This document shows positions 25,300 through 34,143 of a stretch of 64,000 nt of DNA, piece after piece (the stretch's first letter is position 1; each line of letters begins with the position of its first letter). Location of the stretch: the NCBI GenBank assembly GCA_002345575.1, contig DDVX01000006.1:124001-188000 (forward strand), written 5' to 3'. A program made the position numbers and the translations under genes. The stretch comes from Stutzerimonas stutzeri. GTDB taxonomy: Bacteria > Pseudomonadota > Gammaproteobacteria > Pseudomonadales > Pseudomonadaceae. The notes beneath the pieces are model-generated. The model worked only from the letters and a program-made list of their open reading frames with translations, was not told the origin of the DNA and ran no database searches.

Positions 25300-27240
25300 T
25301 CATGTGCGCGGCGACAAACTCGCAACCTGCTCGCGCACTTCGGCATAGGGATAGGCCTCCAGCAAGGAGAAACCGGGGATGCCACGCGCCTTGAGTCGGG
25401 TAAACAGCGGGACGCTGATGCCACAGAGAAAGCGTGTCAGGCATTCCACGCCGGGCTCTTCACCGGTCAACTGTCGATAGCGCTGGCTGAACTCGGCACT
25501 GCGGGCAGTGATGTCGATCCCCGTCAGCGGCGCCAATTGCGGTGGAGCCGGCAGTTGGGCGATCTGCCCTTGGCAGACCGAACAATGACCGCAACGCTGC
25601 GGTGCCCGATGATCACCGAAGTAATCAGCCAGACGCCAACTAATGCATTCGCGCGACTCGAATAGCGCGAGCATGTTGTCGATGCGAGTGATTTCGCTGC
25701 TCTCATGCTGTTTGAAATAGGCGTGCAACTCCCCACTAAGCGCTTCTGCATCGAAGCCTGGATCAAGCAGCGCATAGACCTCGGTCATCTGCTTACTCTC
25801 AAGTTCGATCCAACCCTGCTCCTGAAAGTACTCCAGCGCCTTGATCACCCGTGCCCGTTCCGCGCCATGCTGCTGGTAGAGCGCATCGAAATCCAGTGTG
25901 CACCAGGTTCGTGCCCGCGCCGAAGTCTGCAAGATAGCTTCGACAAACTGCCGCCGCTCACCCTCGAAGCGTGCGGCCAGGGCGCCCGGCTCCAACACGT
26001 ACTTAAAACGATACTCGGCAAAATAGGCGAAGCGCGGCGCGATGATGCCTCTGAGCTCAAGCTGCACCAGTAGGGTTTTCAGCGGCAGCTGGCGGATGTT
26101 GCTCTGCTCGGAAAGCCGGTTGAGCATCAGTTCCCACTGGCCGTCCGGGCCAACACTGGCCAACTCGTCGAGAACCAGGCGGATACCGGCGCGCTCGGGC
26201 GTGTCGCCATAAACGAAGTTCTGCAGCACGTTGAGGCTGTCGCGGTTGGCCAGTACCAGGCAGTCGGACGGCTGGCCGTCACGCCCGGCACGTCCTATTT
26301 CCTGGCTGTAGTTCTCCACCGACTTCGGCAGGTCGTAATGCACTACGTTGCGGATATCGGCCTTGTCGATACCCATGCCGAAGGCGATGGTCGCAACGAT
26401 GCAGTTCAACTCACCGGCCATGAACCGCCGCTGAATGGCTTCGCGCAGCTCGTGGGCCATGCCGGCGTGGTAGGCGCTTGCCGGGATGCCATTGCGGCCC
26501 AGATGCTCGGCGACCTGCTCGGCGGTCTTCTGCTGGGTGACGTAGACGATGCTCGGCTGCCCGGTCTTGTTGCCAAACCACTCCACCAGCCGGCGCTGCT
26601 TGTAATTGCCCGCGACAGGCTCGACCAGCAGGTTGAGGTTGGCGCGGTAGAAGCCTGTGGTAACCACATCCTCAGCCGCAATGGCGAACTTGGCCTGCAT
26701 GTCGGCGATCACCGGCGGTGTCGCCGTGGCGGTCAGCAGCAGGACCTGAGGAATATTGAACTGACGCTGATAGTCGGGAAGCTTGAGGTAGTCCGGGCGG
26801 AAATTATGGCCCCACTCGGAAATACAGTGCGCCTCGTCCACTACCAGCAACGAGATCGGTACCTGACTGATGAAATTGCGAAAGCGCTCGTTCTTCAGGC
26901 GCTCCACGGAAATCATCAGGATCTTCAGCTCACCGGATCTGGCACGCGCCATGGTCGCACTGACCTGCTCGCGCCCTTGGGCCGAATCGATGCTGGCGGC
27001 GGCGATACCGTGCCGGTGCAGAAAGGCCAGCTGATCCTGCATCAGCGCCAGCAGTGGCGAGACCACCATTGTCAGGTGCGGCAGATGCAATGCAGGCAGC
27101 TGATAACACAGCGACTTGCCGGAGCCAGTCGGGAAGATCGCCGCCACCGAACGCCCGGCTACCACGGCACCGACCACCTGCTCCTGACCAGGACGAAAAC
27201 CGTCATAACCGAATGTATGGGCAAGGGTTTGTTCGATCAT
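25300..27240 (-). CDS. RecQ-family ATP-dependent DNA helicase
   Basis: The 646-residue protein has the superfamily 2 helicase motifs: Walker A FPTGSGKSLCY (K42), DEAH at 135-138 in LLVVDEAHCISEWGHNFRPDY, and motif VI QEIGRAGRDGQ. A zinc-binding segment CISWRLADYFG followed by CGHCSVC lies at about 535-560. It differs from E. coli RecQ after the helicase core and lacks a recognisable HRDC domain, so it is probably the second RecQ-like protein found in many pseudomonads rather than the main RecQ. It stops 4 bases from the convergent FIST receptor gene. Confidence 0.88.
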   Translation of the reverse strand: MIEQTLAHTFGYDGFRPGQEQVVGAVVAGRSVAAIFPTGSGKSLCYQLPALHLPHLTMVVSPLLALMQDQLAFLHRHGIAAASIDSAQGREQVSATMARARSGELKILMISVERLKNERFRNFISQVPISLLVVDEAHCISEWGHNFRPDYLKLPDYQRQFNIPQVLLLTATATPPVIADMQAKFAIAAEDVVTTGFYRANLNLLVEPVAGNYKQRRLVEWFGNKTGQPSIVYVTQQKTAEQVAEHLGRNGIPASAYHAGMAHELREAIQRRFMAGELNCIVATIAFGMGIDKADIRNVVHYDLPKSVENYSQEIGRAGRDGQPSDCLVLANRDSLNVLQNFVYGDTPERAGIRLVLDELASVGPDGQWELMLNRLSEQSNIRQLPLKTLLVQLELRGIIAPRFAYFAEYRFKYVLEPGALAARFEGERRQFVEAILQTSARARTWCTLDFDALYQQHGAERARVIKALEYFQEQGWIELESKQMTEVYALLDPGFDAEALSGELHAYFKQHESSEITRIDNMLALFESRECISWRLADYFGDHRAPQRCGHCSVCQGQIAQLPAPPQLAPLTGIDITARSAEFSQRYRQLTGEEPGVECLTRFLCGISVPLFTRLKARGIPGFSLLEAYPYAEVREQVASLSPRT

Positions 27241-27413
27241 CGAGAGCTACTCCTAACAAAGGCCCCGAGGGTAGCAAAAGGCGGGCAACGCCATGGCGAA
27301 GCGACCCGCAGCAAATGGCTGACGCGCACGCGGATGGCATTGACCGAGAACGCATGCAAGCGAGGCGGCCAGGCATTTTGCTTAATCGCGATGATTGGAA
27401 TCGACAATTATCG

Positions 27414-27429
27414 TTAGCAAGCTTACTAA
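27414..27429. promoter_or_regulatory. Near-palindrome resembling a SlyA/MarR-type operator
   Basis: TTAGCAAGCTTACTAA matches its own reverse complement at 14 of 16 positions and contains TTAGCAAGCT, close to the SlyA consensus TTAGCAAGCTAA. It lies 100 bases upstream of the DUF2790 gene. No marR-type gene is nearby, so this is a motif match only. Confidence 0.3.
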
Positions 27430-27528
27430 ATCATCATTGCCTGGCTCCTGGAAGGTGACAAGCGAAGCCGGATCGGGTGATGCGGCGCGTCTACAGGAGG
27501 AACTCAAACCAGAACAGGATTCCCTGCC

Positions 27529-27780
27529 ATGCGTACTACCTTTGCATTTGCTACAGCACTTTTGCTTTCCGCCACCTCCCTCGCTCATGCCAGCAACTCC
27601 GACGCCGAGGTTTACACCTACGGTACCGAGCTGGATATCGCCTCGGTCCTGTCGATCAAGCTCGAGCCGACGCCATTCTGCAAAGTTACCAATGCGGTAA
27701 TGACCTACCGGGACTCCACGGATCAGGTCCGCAAGCTCTCGTATCGGACACTTTCAGAAAGCTGCAAGACCGAGAATTGA
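27529..27780 (+). CDS. DUF2790 small secreted protein
   Basis: The 83-residue precursor has a signal peptide (about residues 1-22, ending AHA). The mature 60 residues show the DUF2790 pattern: YTYGTELDIASVLSI, then CKVTNAVMTYRDSTDQVRKLSYRTLSESC, with two cysteines that could form a disulfide. The family is largely limited to pseudomonads and is periplasmic with unknown function. AACAGGA precedes the ATG. The gene stands alone. Confidence 0.85.
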   Translation: MRTTFAFATALLLSATSLAHASNSDAEVYTYGTELDIASVLSIKLEPTPFCKVTNAVMTYRDSTDQVRKLSYRTLSESCKTEN

Positions 27781-27845
27781 AGCCGAACGCCTCGCTAACG
27801 GCTGGACTGGCCGACCAGCTGATAAGAGAGGTGTTATCGGGCCGG

Positions 27846-27880
27846 ATAAAACCACGAGGCAGCTTTCTCGCAGCCTCGTG
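27846..27880 (-). terminator. Intrinsic terminator after the nitroreductase gene
   Basis: On the minus strand CACGAGGC and GCCTCGTG form an 8-bp stem with a 12-base loop, followed by GTTTTAT. It lies 50 bases beyond the nitroreductase stop and between convergent genes, so it may also stop the DUF2790 transcript. Confidence 0.6.
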
Positions 27881-27929
27881 ACCCTAGCCCTCTTACCATC
27901 AATCACACATCTAGCGCATGAGACGCCGA

Positions 27930-28532
27930 TCAGAACCGATCGCGAATGACCACTTCCTCGAACGGCAGCTTGCCTACGCGGGGCTTGGGCTCAGCGGCGC
28001 GCTTGCCCACCGCCACCATCAGAGCGATGACGTGGTTGTCCGGCAGGTTGATCAGTTTGCCCACCGCCTCGAAATCGAAACCGTCCATCGGGCAGGAATC
28101 CAGGCCCTTACCACGCGCGGCCAGCATCAGCGTCTGGGCCATCAACCCGCAGCTGCGCATGGTTTCATCGCGCTGGACCTGCGGCTTGTCGCGGTAATAG
28201 TTGTCGATGGCACCGGCCATCAACTCCTGCACCTCAGACGGCGTGCCTTCCCAGACACGGCGCACATTCTTTTCCCAACTATCGACCTGGGCGCAGAACA
28301 CTACCAGCATCGAGGCATCGGTCATCTGCGCCTGATTCCAGCCCACCTCACGAATCTGTGCACGCAGCGCCGGATCGGCTACTTCCACCATACGCACGTG
28401 CTGCAGGTTGAAGGCCGAAGGCGCCAGCAATGCGGTGCGTAGCAGTTCATCCTTCTCTTCCTGGCTGAGCTTGAAACTGCTGTCGTAGACCTTTACCGCG
28501 CGACGGGTCTGGATGGCTTCGTCGATATGCAT
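27930..28532 (-). CDS. Nitroreductase-family flavoprotein
   Basis: The protein has 200 residues from the ATG at 28532, with GGAG nine bases upstream. The FMN-binding start MHIDEAIQTRRAVKVYDSSF and LLAPSAFNLQH, and the late MDGFDFEAVGKLINLPDNHVIALMVAVGKR, place it in the nitroreductase family, which uses NAD(P)H and FMN to reduce nitro compounds or quinones. The native substrate is unknown. The position next to pckA matches P. aeruginosa as I recall it. Confidence 0.88.
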   Translation of the reverse strand: MHIDEAIQTRRAVKVYDSSFKLSQEEKDELLRTALLAPSAFNLQHVRMVEVADPALRAQIREVGWNQAQMTDASMLVVFCAQVDSWEKNVRRVWEGTPSEVQELMAGAIDNYYRDKPQVQRDETMRSCGLMAQTLMLAARGKGLDSCPMDGFDFEAVGKLINLPDNHVIALMVAVGKRAAEPKPRVGKLPFEEVVIRDRF

Positions 28533-28649
28533 TAGATGAACTCCGCTGAGTTGAACAAGACAACATGCTAAGCCTGCGCACCGATCCAATCCATGGGCCT
28601 TTGCTGATGGAAACCATCGAGCAGCTCGATCTATAGCTAAACGTCAGCC

Positions 28650-28675
28650 AAAAAAAGCCGCCCGAAGGCGGCTTC
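28650..28675 (-). terminator. Intrinsic terminator after pckA
   Basis: On the minus strand AGCCGCC and GGCGGCT enclose TTCG, followed by seven T residues. It lies 17 bases beyond the pckA stop. Confidence 0.93.
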
Positions 28676-28691
28676 TCTAGGACGTTATACC

Positions 28692-30233
28692 TTACAGCTG
28701 CGGTCCAGCGGCTTTGATGGCGTCGGAAACATCGAACTTCTTGAAGTTCTCAATGAATTTCTCGGCCAGTTGCTTGGCAGCTTCGTCGTAGGCGCTGGAG
28801 TCGGCCCAGGTGTTGCGCGGGTTGAGCAGCTGGGTATCAACGCCCGGCACTGCAGTCGGGACATCAAGGTTGATGATCGGCAGATGCTCGGTTTGTGCAC
28901 CAATCAATGCACCGCTCTGGATCGCCGCGATCACCGCACGGGTGGTCGGGATGTTGAAACGCTTGCCCACACCGTAGCCGCCGCCGGTCCAGCCGGTGTT
29001 GACCAGGTAGACCTTGGAACCGAAGGCCTGGATGCGTTTGATCAGCAGCTCGGCGTAGACGCCGGCCGGGCGCGGAAAGAACGGCGCGCCGAAGCAGGTG
29101 GAGAAAGTCGACTTGATGCCGCTGCCTGAACCCATCTCGGTGGAGCCGACCAACGCCGTGTAACCGGAGAGGAAGTGGTAAGCCGCCTGCTCTTCGTTGA
29201 GGATCGACACGGGCGGCAGTACGCCGGTCAGGTCGCAGGTCAGGAAGATCACCGCATTCGGTTCGCCGCCGAGGTTCTTCTCGGAACGCTTCTCGACGTG
29301 CTCAAGCGGGTAGGCGGCGCGGCTGTTCTGGGTCAGGCTGCCGTCGGCGTAGTCCGGAACGTTGCTGTCGTCGAGAACCACGTTCTCCAGCACGCTGCCA
29401 AACTTGATGGCCTTCCAGATAACCGGCTCGTTCTTTTCCGACAGGTCGATGCACTTGGCGTAGCAGCCGCCTTCGATGTTGAACACCACGCCTGTGCCCC
29501 AGCCGTGCTCATCATCGCCGATCAAATAGCGGGATTCGTCAGCCGAGAGGGTGGTCTTGCCGGTGCCGGACAGGCCGAAGAACAGCGTCACATCGCCTTC
29601 TTCGCCGATGTTGGCAGCGCAGTGCATCGGCAGCACGTCGGCTTCGGGCAGCAGGTAGTTCTGCACCGAGAACATGGCTTTCTTCATTTCACCGGCATAG
29701 CGCATACCGGCGATAAGGACTTTCTTGGCGGCAAAATTGATGATCACGCAACCGTCTGAGTTGGTGCCATCGCGCTCGGGAACACACTCGAAGTTGGCGA
29801 CGTTGAGAACCTGCCACTCCTGCTTGCCGGCCGGGTTGTATTGCTCGGGGTTGATGAACAGCTGACGACCAAACAGATTCTGCCAGGCCGTAGCGGTAAT
29901 CATCTTCACCGGCAGGTAGTGAGCTTCGGAGGAGCCTACATGGACGTGGGAAACAAAGTGTTCCTGAGCCTTGTTGAAGGTTTCAACGCGGTCCCAGAGT
30001 GCATCGAACTTATCGGCCGGGAACGGGCGGTTAATCGCGCCCCAGGCGATGTTGCTCTGGCTGCTGGGCTCTTCGACGATGAAACGGTCAGCGGGTGAAC
30101 GGCCGGTACGGTGCCCTGTCTTGACGACCAGCGCGCCATTGGCGGCCAGCTCGCCCTCGCCGCGTTTGATGGCTTGTTCAACGAGTTGGGCAGCGCTGAT
30201 GTCGGTGTACACGGCGTTAGTGGCTTGCGTCAT
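28692..30233 (-). CDS. pckA: Phosphoenolpyruvate carboxykinase (ATP)
   Basis: PckA converts oxaloacetate and ATP to phosphoenolpyruvate and CO2, the committed step of gluconeogenesis from organic acids. The 513-residue protein has HRTGRSPADRF (substrate site, 41-51), GLSGTGKTT (kinase-1a, 220-228), IGDDEHGWG (kinase-2, about 239-246) and the C-terminal NTGWTGGGYGVGKR. All key residues are present. It is monocistronic, with a terminator after it and an imperfect palindrome 41-64 bases before its ATG. Confidence 0.97.
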   Translation of the reverse strand: MTQATNAVYTDISAAQLVEQAIKRGEGELAANGALVVKTGHRTGRSPADRFIVEEPSSQSNIAWGAINRPFPADKFDALWDRVETFNKAQEHFVSHVHVGSSEAHYLPVKMITATAWQNLFGRQLFINPEQYNPAGKQEWQVLNVANFECVPERDGTNSDGCVIINFAAKKVLIAGMRYAGEMKKAMFSVQNYLLPEADVLPMHCAANIGEEGDVTLFFGLSGTGKTTLSADESRYLIGDDEHGWGTGVVFNIEGGCYAKCIDLSEKNEPVIWKAIKFGSVLENVVLDDSNVPDYADGSLTQNSRAAYPLEHVEKRSEKNLGGEPNAVIFLTCDLTGVLPPVSILNEEQAAYHFLSGYTALVGSTEMGSGSGIKSTFSTCFGAPFFPRPAGVYAELLIKRIQAFGSKVYLVNTGWTGGGYGVGKRFNIPTTRAVIAAIQSGALIGAQTEHLPIINLDVPTAVPGVDTQLLNPRNTWADSSAYDEAAKQLAEKFIENFKKFDVSDAIKAAGPQL

Positions 30234-30273
30234 GAGTTTCCCGTCGGCTCTGGGCCGATTCCTCCATGCTTTT

Positions 30274-30297
30274 GTAGCCCACCTAACAGTGGACTAC
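30274..30297. promoter_or_regulatory. Imperfect inverted repeat upstream of pckA
   Basis: GTAGCCCAC and GTGGACTAC pair at 8 of 9 positions around a 6-base spacer, ending 41 bases before the pckA start. It could be an operator or a leader hairpin. No known regulator site is matched. Confidence 0.35.
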
Positions 30298-30377
30298 ACC
30301 GAAAAAAAGTGGGCGCGATTATGACAGAAAAGGCGCAGTGCTGGGTATGAGCACGTGATGGCAAAAAGGTTCAGGGC

Positions 30378-30524
30378 CTAGCAGGCCGTTGAAAACGTAG
30401 GCGAGGCAGACAAGACAAGGCAAAAACAGGCGAGGAAGCGGAGTTTAGGTGTTCTAAATGAGCATTCCGAGCCTGTTTTTAACGCAGTATTGCCAACGCA
30501 GGTAGTTTTTCAACGGCCTGCTAG
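30378..30524. mobile_element. MITE-like repeat, copy 1 (18-bp terminal inverted repeats)
   Basis: A 147-bp noncoding element is bounded by perfect 18-bp inverted ends CTAGCAGGCCGTTGAAAA. Its interior, read on the minus strand, matches the element at 50008-50150 along its whole length with scattered differences. It has no open frame of note. The right end overlaps the hslO stop: the TAG of hslO is inside the CTAG of the element. It is best read as a non-autonomous transposable element; its partner transposase is unknown. Confidence 0.8.
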
Positions 30525-31408
30525 TGCCGCGTACCGGAAGGTCCTTCGACGCCCGCACCGGCGAACAGCTGGACGATATCCGCTGCATCGAAGCGATAGC
30601 TATGGTTACAGAACTGGCAATCGATAGTGATTGCATCACCCTGCTCGCGCAACAACTGTTCGGCGTCCGGCTGGCCCAGGCTGATCACGGCCTTGGCCGA
30701 GCGCTCACGAGAGCAGCTGCAGCGGAAGATGATCGGGCGCGGCTCGAACAGGCGTACCGGCTCTTCGTGATAGAGCCGATGCAGCACAGTCTGGGTATCC
30801 AGGCTCAGCAGTTCCTCAGCCGACAGCGTATCGGCCAGGGTACGCAAGTGCTGCCAGCTGGCTTCGCGCTCTTCGCCATCGCGGATACGGTCAGCGGGCA
30901 ATTGCTGCAGCAGTAAACCGCAGGCACGACGACCATCGGCATTGAGCCAGAAGCGCGTCGGCAGCTGTTCGGATGAGGCGAAGTAGTTGGAAAGGCTTTC
31001 TGCCAAAGTGGCGCCATCCAGCGCCACGATGCCCTGGTAGCGCTGGCCATTGGCCGGGTCGACAGTCATCGCCAGCATCCCCTCGGGCATCAGCTCAGCA
31101 AAGCTAGCCCCGGGGGTCAGCTGATCGGCGTCATAACGCGCGATGCCGCGCACTTCGCGATTACTGGAGCACTCGACCATCAGCAGCGGCACCGGCCCGT
31201 TGGAACGCGCCTGCAGCACCATCAAGCCATCGAACTTCAGGGTACCAACCAGCAATGCTGCCGCGGCCAGCAACTCGCCCAGCAACTGGGCAACCGGCTC
31301 CGGGTACTCGTGCTTGGCCAGCACTTCGGCATAACTGCGCTCGAGGCCGGCCCATTCGCCACGCACGTCGGTGTCATCGAAAAGGAAACGCTGGGTCTGG
31401 TCGGTCAT
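30521..31408 (-). CDS. hslO: Redox-regulated holdase chaperone Hsp33
   Basis: Hsp33 protects proteins from aggregation under oxidative stress. The 295-residue protein ends with the zinc/redox switch: CSC (C230, C232) and CQFC (C264, C267). The substrate-binding core includes LLGELLAAAALLVGTLKFDGL and MVECSSNREVRGIARYD. Length is normal. Its stop codon lies in the terminal CTAG of a MITE-like repeat, so the last codons may have been altered by the insertion. It is divergent from the exopolysaccharide operon. Confidence 0.95.
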   Translation of the reverse strand: MTDQTQRFLFDDTDVRGEWAGLERSYAEVLAKHEYPEPVAQLLGELLAAAALLVGTLKFDGLMVLQARSNGPVPLLMVECSSNREVRGIARYDADQLTPGASFAELMPEGMLAMTVDPANGQRYQGIVALDGATLAESLSNYFASSEQLPTRFWLNADGRRACGLLLQQLPADRIRDGEEREASWQHLRTLADTLSAEELLSLDTQTVLHRLYHEEPVRLFEPRPIIFRCSCSRERSAKAVISLGQPDAEQLLREQGDAITIDCQFCNHSYRFDAADIVQLFAGAGVEGPSGTRH

Positions 31409-31690
31409 GCCGGGCTCGTACTCAAAAGGGATAACTACGGCAGCATTCTAGGGGTAAGTAGGCGCACCTCCAAGGGTAGGAACCAACGCCGCGCTATCCA
31501 CCAGCAGGGCCGTATAAAGGCTGCCGCCATTGCCATTTTCCTGACGAGCGCGCGAATTTCGTCAAAAAAAAAGCGCCATTAATTGACCCTCAGACATCTG
31601 ACCCTTCCGAAAAATTCATCATCAAGGCTTTTGGCCACTGATATCGTTGTGATGTCAATCATCCTTACGCGATAGTGATAGGTGCACCAC
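31409..31690 (+). promoter_or_regulatory. Upstream region of the exopolysaccharide operon
   Basis: This 282-base gap between hslO and ugd must carry the promoter of the 16-gene operon. It is AT-rich in its right half and contains a nine-A run at about 31564-31573. I looked for sigma-54 elements and found TGGCCACTGATATCG near 31630, which breaks the needed GC at -12, so no promoter class is assigned. Confidence 0.35.
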
Positions 31691-33079
31691 ATGGAAGTGA
31701 GCGTCTTTGGTTCAGGCTACGTTGGCTTGGTACAAGCTGCAGTCCTTGCAGATGTGGGCCACCAAGTCATATGCGTGGACGTCGACCCGCAAAAAATTGC
31801 TCAACTGCAACGCGGAATACCCCCGATTCACGAGCCGGGCTTGAGCGCCATGCTCGAGGAGAACCTCAAGGCAAAGCGCCTTCACTTCACCTCTCAGGCA
31901 AGCGATGCCGTTGCCCATGGCAAGCTGATCTTTATCGCCGTAGGTACACCACCGAACGAGGACGGTTCTGCTGATCTTCAGCACGTGCTGAATGTCGCCC
32001 GCCAGATCGCCAGCCTGATGGAGCAAGACTGCACGCTCGTAATCAAGTCCACAGTACCGGTCGGCACGGCTGACAAGGTGCGAGCAGAAGTCGGCGCAAC
32101 CCTTGAGATACGCGGCAAGACGCAGCTGAACGCCTGGGTCGTATCAAATCCGGAGTTTCTAAAGGAAGGCAGTGCCATTGCCGACTGCACCCGGCCGGAT
32201 CGCATCATCGTCGGCACCCAGGACGCAGCCGCGCAAGCGCAAATGGCGGAGCTTTACGCACCGTTCAATCGCAATCATGAACGCACCCTGTACATGGACA
32301 ACCGTAGCGCCGAGCTGGTCAAGTACGCCGCCAACGCCATGTTGGCTACCCGCATCAGTTTCATGAACGAGCTGGCCAATCTGGCAGAACGCCTGGGCGT
32401 GGACATTGAGGCGGTGCGCAAAGGGATCGGCTCGGACCCCAGGATCGGATACCACTTCATTTATCCGGGCTGCGGCTTCGGCGGGTCCTGTTTCCCAAAG
32501 GATCTGAATGCCCTGATCCATACCGCTGAAGTAAATGGCCTCGACCCGCGCCTGCTGAAAACGGTCGTGCGGATCAACGAAGACCAAAGGCAGGTACTGC
32601 TACGCAAAATCAAAGAGCAATTTCCTGAAGGACTGGCCGACAAGTCCATCGCCATCTGGGGTCTGGCATTCAAGCCCAATACCGACGATATGCGCGAAGC
32701 ACCGAGTCGCTATCTCATGGAAGCACTCTGGGCAGAAGGTGCTCGAGTGCGAGCCTTCGATCCGGAAGCCATGACGGAATGTCGTCGTATCTACGGCTAC
32801 CGGAACGACCTGGAGCTGTGCGCGACCCGAGACGACACCCTGCAGGATGCAGACGCTCTGGTTATCTGCACCGAGTGGAAGACGTTTCGGGTGGTTGACC
32901 TCGACGAGTTGGGAAGAAAGCTGCGAACGCGCGTTGTCATCGACGGGCGCAACCTGTTCAACCCGCAGCACATGGCAAACGCAGGGCTACATTACTTCGG
33001 CATCGGCATCCCACACATTCCCCCAGCAAGCGCGTCGCAGCCAGAGCCCCAGCACGCCCACATCATGGTGCCGGCATGA
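31691..33079 (+). CDS. ugd: UDP-glucose 6-dehydrogenase
   Basis: The enzyme oxidises UDP-glucose to UDP-glucuronate with two NAD+. The 462-residue protein has the Rossmann motif FGSGYVGL (residues 6-13), the middle-domain SAELVKYAANAMLATRISFMNE, and the active-site GCGFGGSCFPKD with catalytic C267. GDP-mannose dehydrogenase (AlgD) has a similar fold, but the uronate epimerase in the next gene favours UDP-glucose as substrate. The ATG at 31691 is preceded by AGGTG; a GTG 9 bases earlier is possible. First gene of the operon; 4-base overlap with the next gene. Confidence 0.9.
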   Translation: MEVSVFGSGYVGLVQAAVLADVGHQVICVDVDPQKIAQLQRGIPPIHEPGLSAMLEENLKAKRLHFTSQASDAVAHGKLIFIAVGTPPNEDGSADLQHVLNVARQIASLMEQDCTLVIKSTVPVGTADKVRAEVGATLEIRGKTQLNAWVVSNPEFLKEGSAIADCTRPDRIIVGTQDAAAQAQMAELYAPFNRNHERTLYMDNRSAELVKYAANAMLATRISFMNELANLAERLGVDIEAVRKGIGSDPRIGYHFIYPGCGFGGSCFPKDLNALIHTAEVNGLDPRLLKTVVRINEDQRQVLLRKIKEQFPEGLADKSIAIWGLAFKPNTDDMREAPSRYLMEALWAEGARVRAFDPEAMTECRRIYGYRNDLELCATRDDTLQDADALVICTEWKTFRVVDLDELGRKLRTRVVIDGRNLFNPQHMANAGLHYFGIGIPHIPPASASQPEPQHAHIMVPA

Positions 33080-34143
33080 AAACGCTGGTTACCGGAGCGG
33101 CCGGATTCATTGGCGCCCATACCACCTTGCGCCTGTTACAAGAGGGTCACGAGGTTGTCGGGCTGGATAACTTCAATGACTACTACGACCCGCAGCTCAA
33201 AGAAGCGCGGGTGCGGTGGGTGCGTGAAACGGCTGGCGACTTCCCTCTGTACCGTATCGACCTGGAAGACGAGTACGGACTCGAGCAGCTTTTCGCCGCG
33301 CACCGTCCTGAAGCGGTCATCAACCTGGCGGCCCAGGCAGGTGTGCGCTATTCGCTGGACAATCCCCGCGCCTATTTGAACAGCAACCTGGCGGGTTTTC
33401 TGAATCTCCTGGAAGCCTGCCGCCGTCATCCGGTAAAGCACCTGATCTTTGCCTCTTCCAGTTCGGTATACGGCGCCAACCACTGCACGCCTTATGCCGA
33501 GCAGCACAACACCGATCATCCGCTATCGCTGTATGCCGCCAGCAAGAAAGCCAATGAGCTGATGGCGCATAGCTACAGCCACCTGTTTGGCATTCCTGCA
33601 ACCGGTCTGCGCTTCTTCACGGTATACGGCCCCTGGGGTCGACCGGACATGTCGCCCATGCTGTTTGCCAATGCCATCAGCTCCGGCCAGCCGCTTAAGC
33701 TGTTCAACCACGGCGAGCATCAACGGGACTTCACCTACATTGACGACATCGTCGAGGGCCTGGTGCGTCTGCTTCCGCAACCGCCCGAAGCCGATCAGCA
33801 CTGGGATCGGGAACAGCCGAACCCGTCGACCAGCATGGCTCCGTGGCGGCTTTACAACATCGGCGGCAGCCGCCCAGTGCATCTACGCAGCTATGTGGAA
33901 ATGCTGGCAGGCCTACTGGGCCAACAAGCCGAGCTGCAACTGCTGCCCTTGCAGCCTGGCGACGTCATCAACACCTGCGCCTCCTCCAGCGCCCTGGAAC
34001 AGGCGATCGGCTTCGCGCCCTGCACGTCTTTGGAACAAGGCCTGGCACGCTTCGTCGAGTGGTTCCGGAATTATTACCTGATCAACCTACCGCTGCCCGG
34101 CGAATCGAGCCGCTCGGCCGCAGCTCCAGAGGGGGTGGCATGA
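33076..34143 (+). CDS. NAD-dependent epimerase, probable UDP-glucuronate 4-epimerase
   Basis: The 355-residue short-chain epimerase has TGAAGFIGAH (residues 6-15) for NAD, SSSSVYGA (127-134) and the catalytic YAASK (Y153, K157). The early DNFNDYYDPQLKEAR is characteristic of UDP-glucuronate 4-epimerases, which make UDP-galacturonate. This follows directly on the product of Ugd. The start overlaps the ugd stop (ATGA). The polymer is therefore predicted to contain glucuronic or galacturonic acid and to be acidic. Confidence 0.85.
   Translation: MKTLVTGAAGFIGAHTTLRLLQEGHEVVGLDNFNDYYDPQLKEARVRWVRETAGDFPLYRIDLEDEYGLEQLFAAHRPEAVINLAAQAGVRYSLDNPRAYLNSNLAGFLNLLEACRRHPVKHLIFASSSSVYGANHCTPYAEQHNTDHPLSLYAASKKANELMAHSYSHLFGIPATGLRFFTVYGPWGRPDMSPMLFANAISSGQPLKLFNHGEHQRDFTYIDDIVEGLVRLLPQPPEADQHWDREQPNPSTSMAPWRLYNIGGSRPVHLRSYVEMLAGLLGQQAELQLLPLQPGDVINTCASSSALEQAIGFAPCTSLEQGLARFVEWFRNYYLINLPLPGESSRSAAAPEGVA

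Noticed and set aside
26338..27417. 359-codon open frame antisense to the RecQ-like gene
   Set aside because: Reads through the helicase motifs on the other strand and has no domain of its own.
31620..31650. Sigma-54 promoter for the EPS operon
   Set aside because: TGG with ten bases to CG instead of GC fails the -24/-12 rule.
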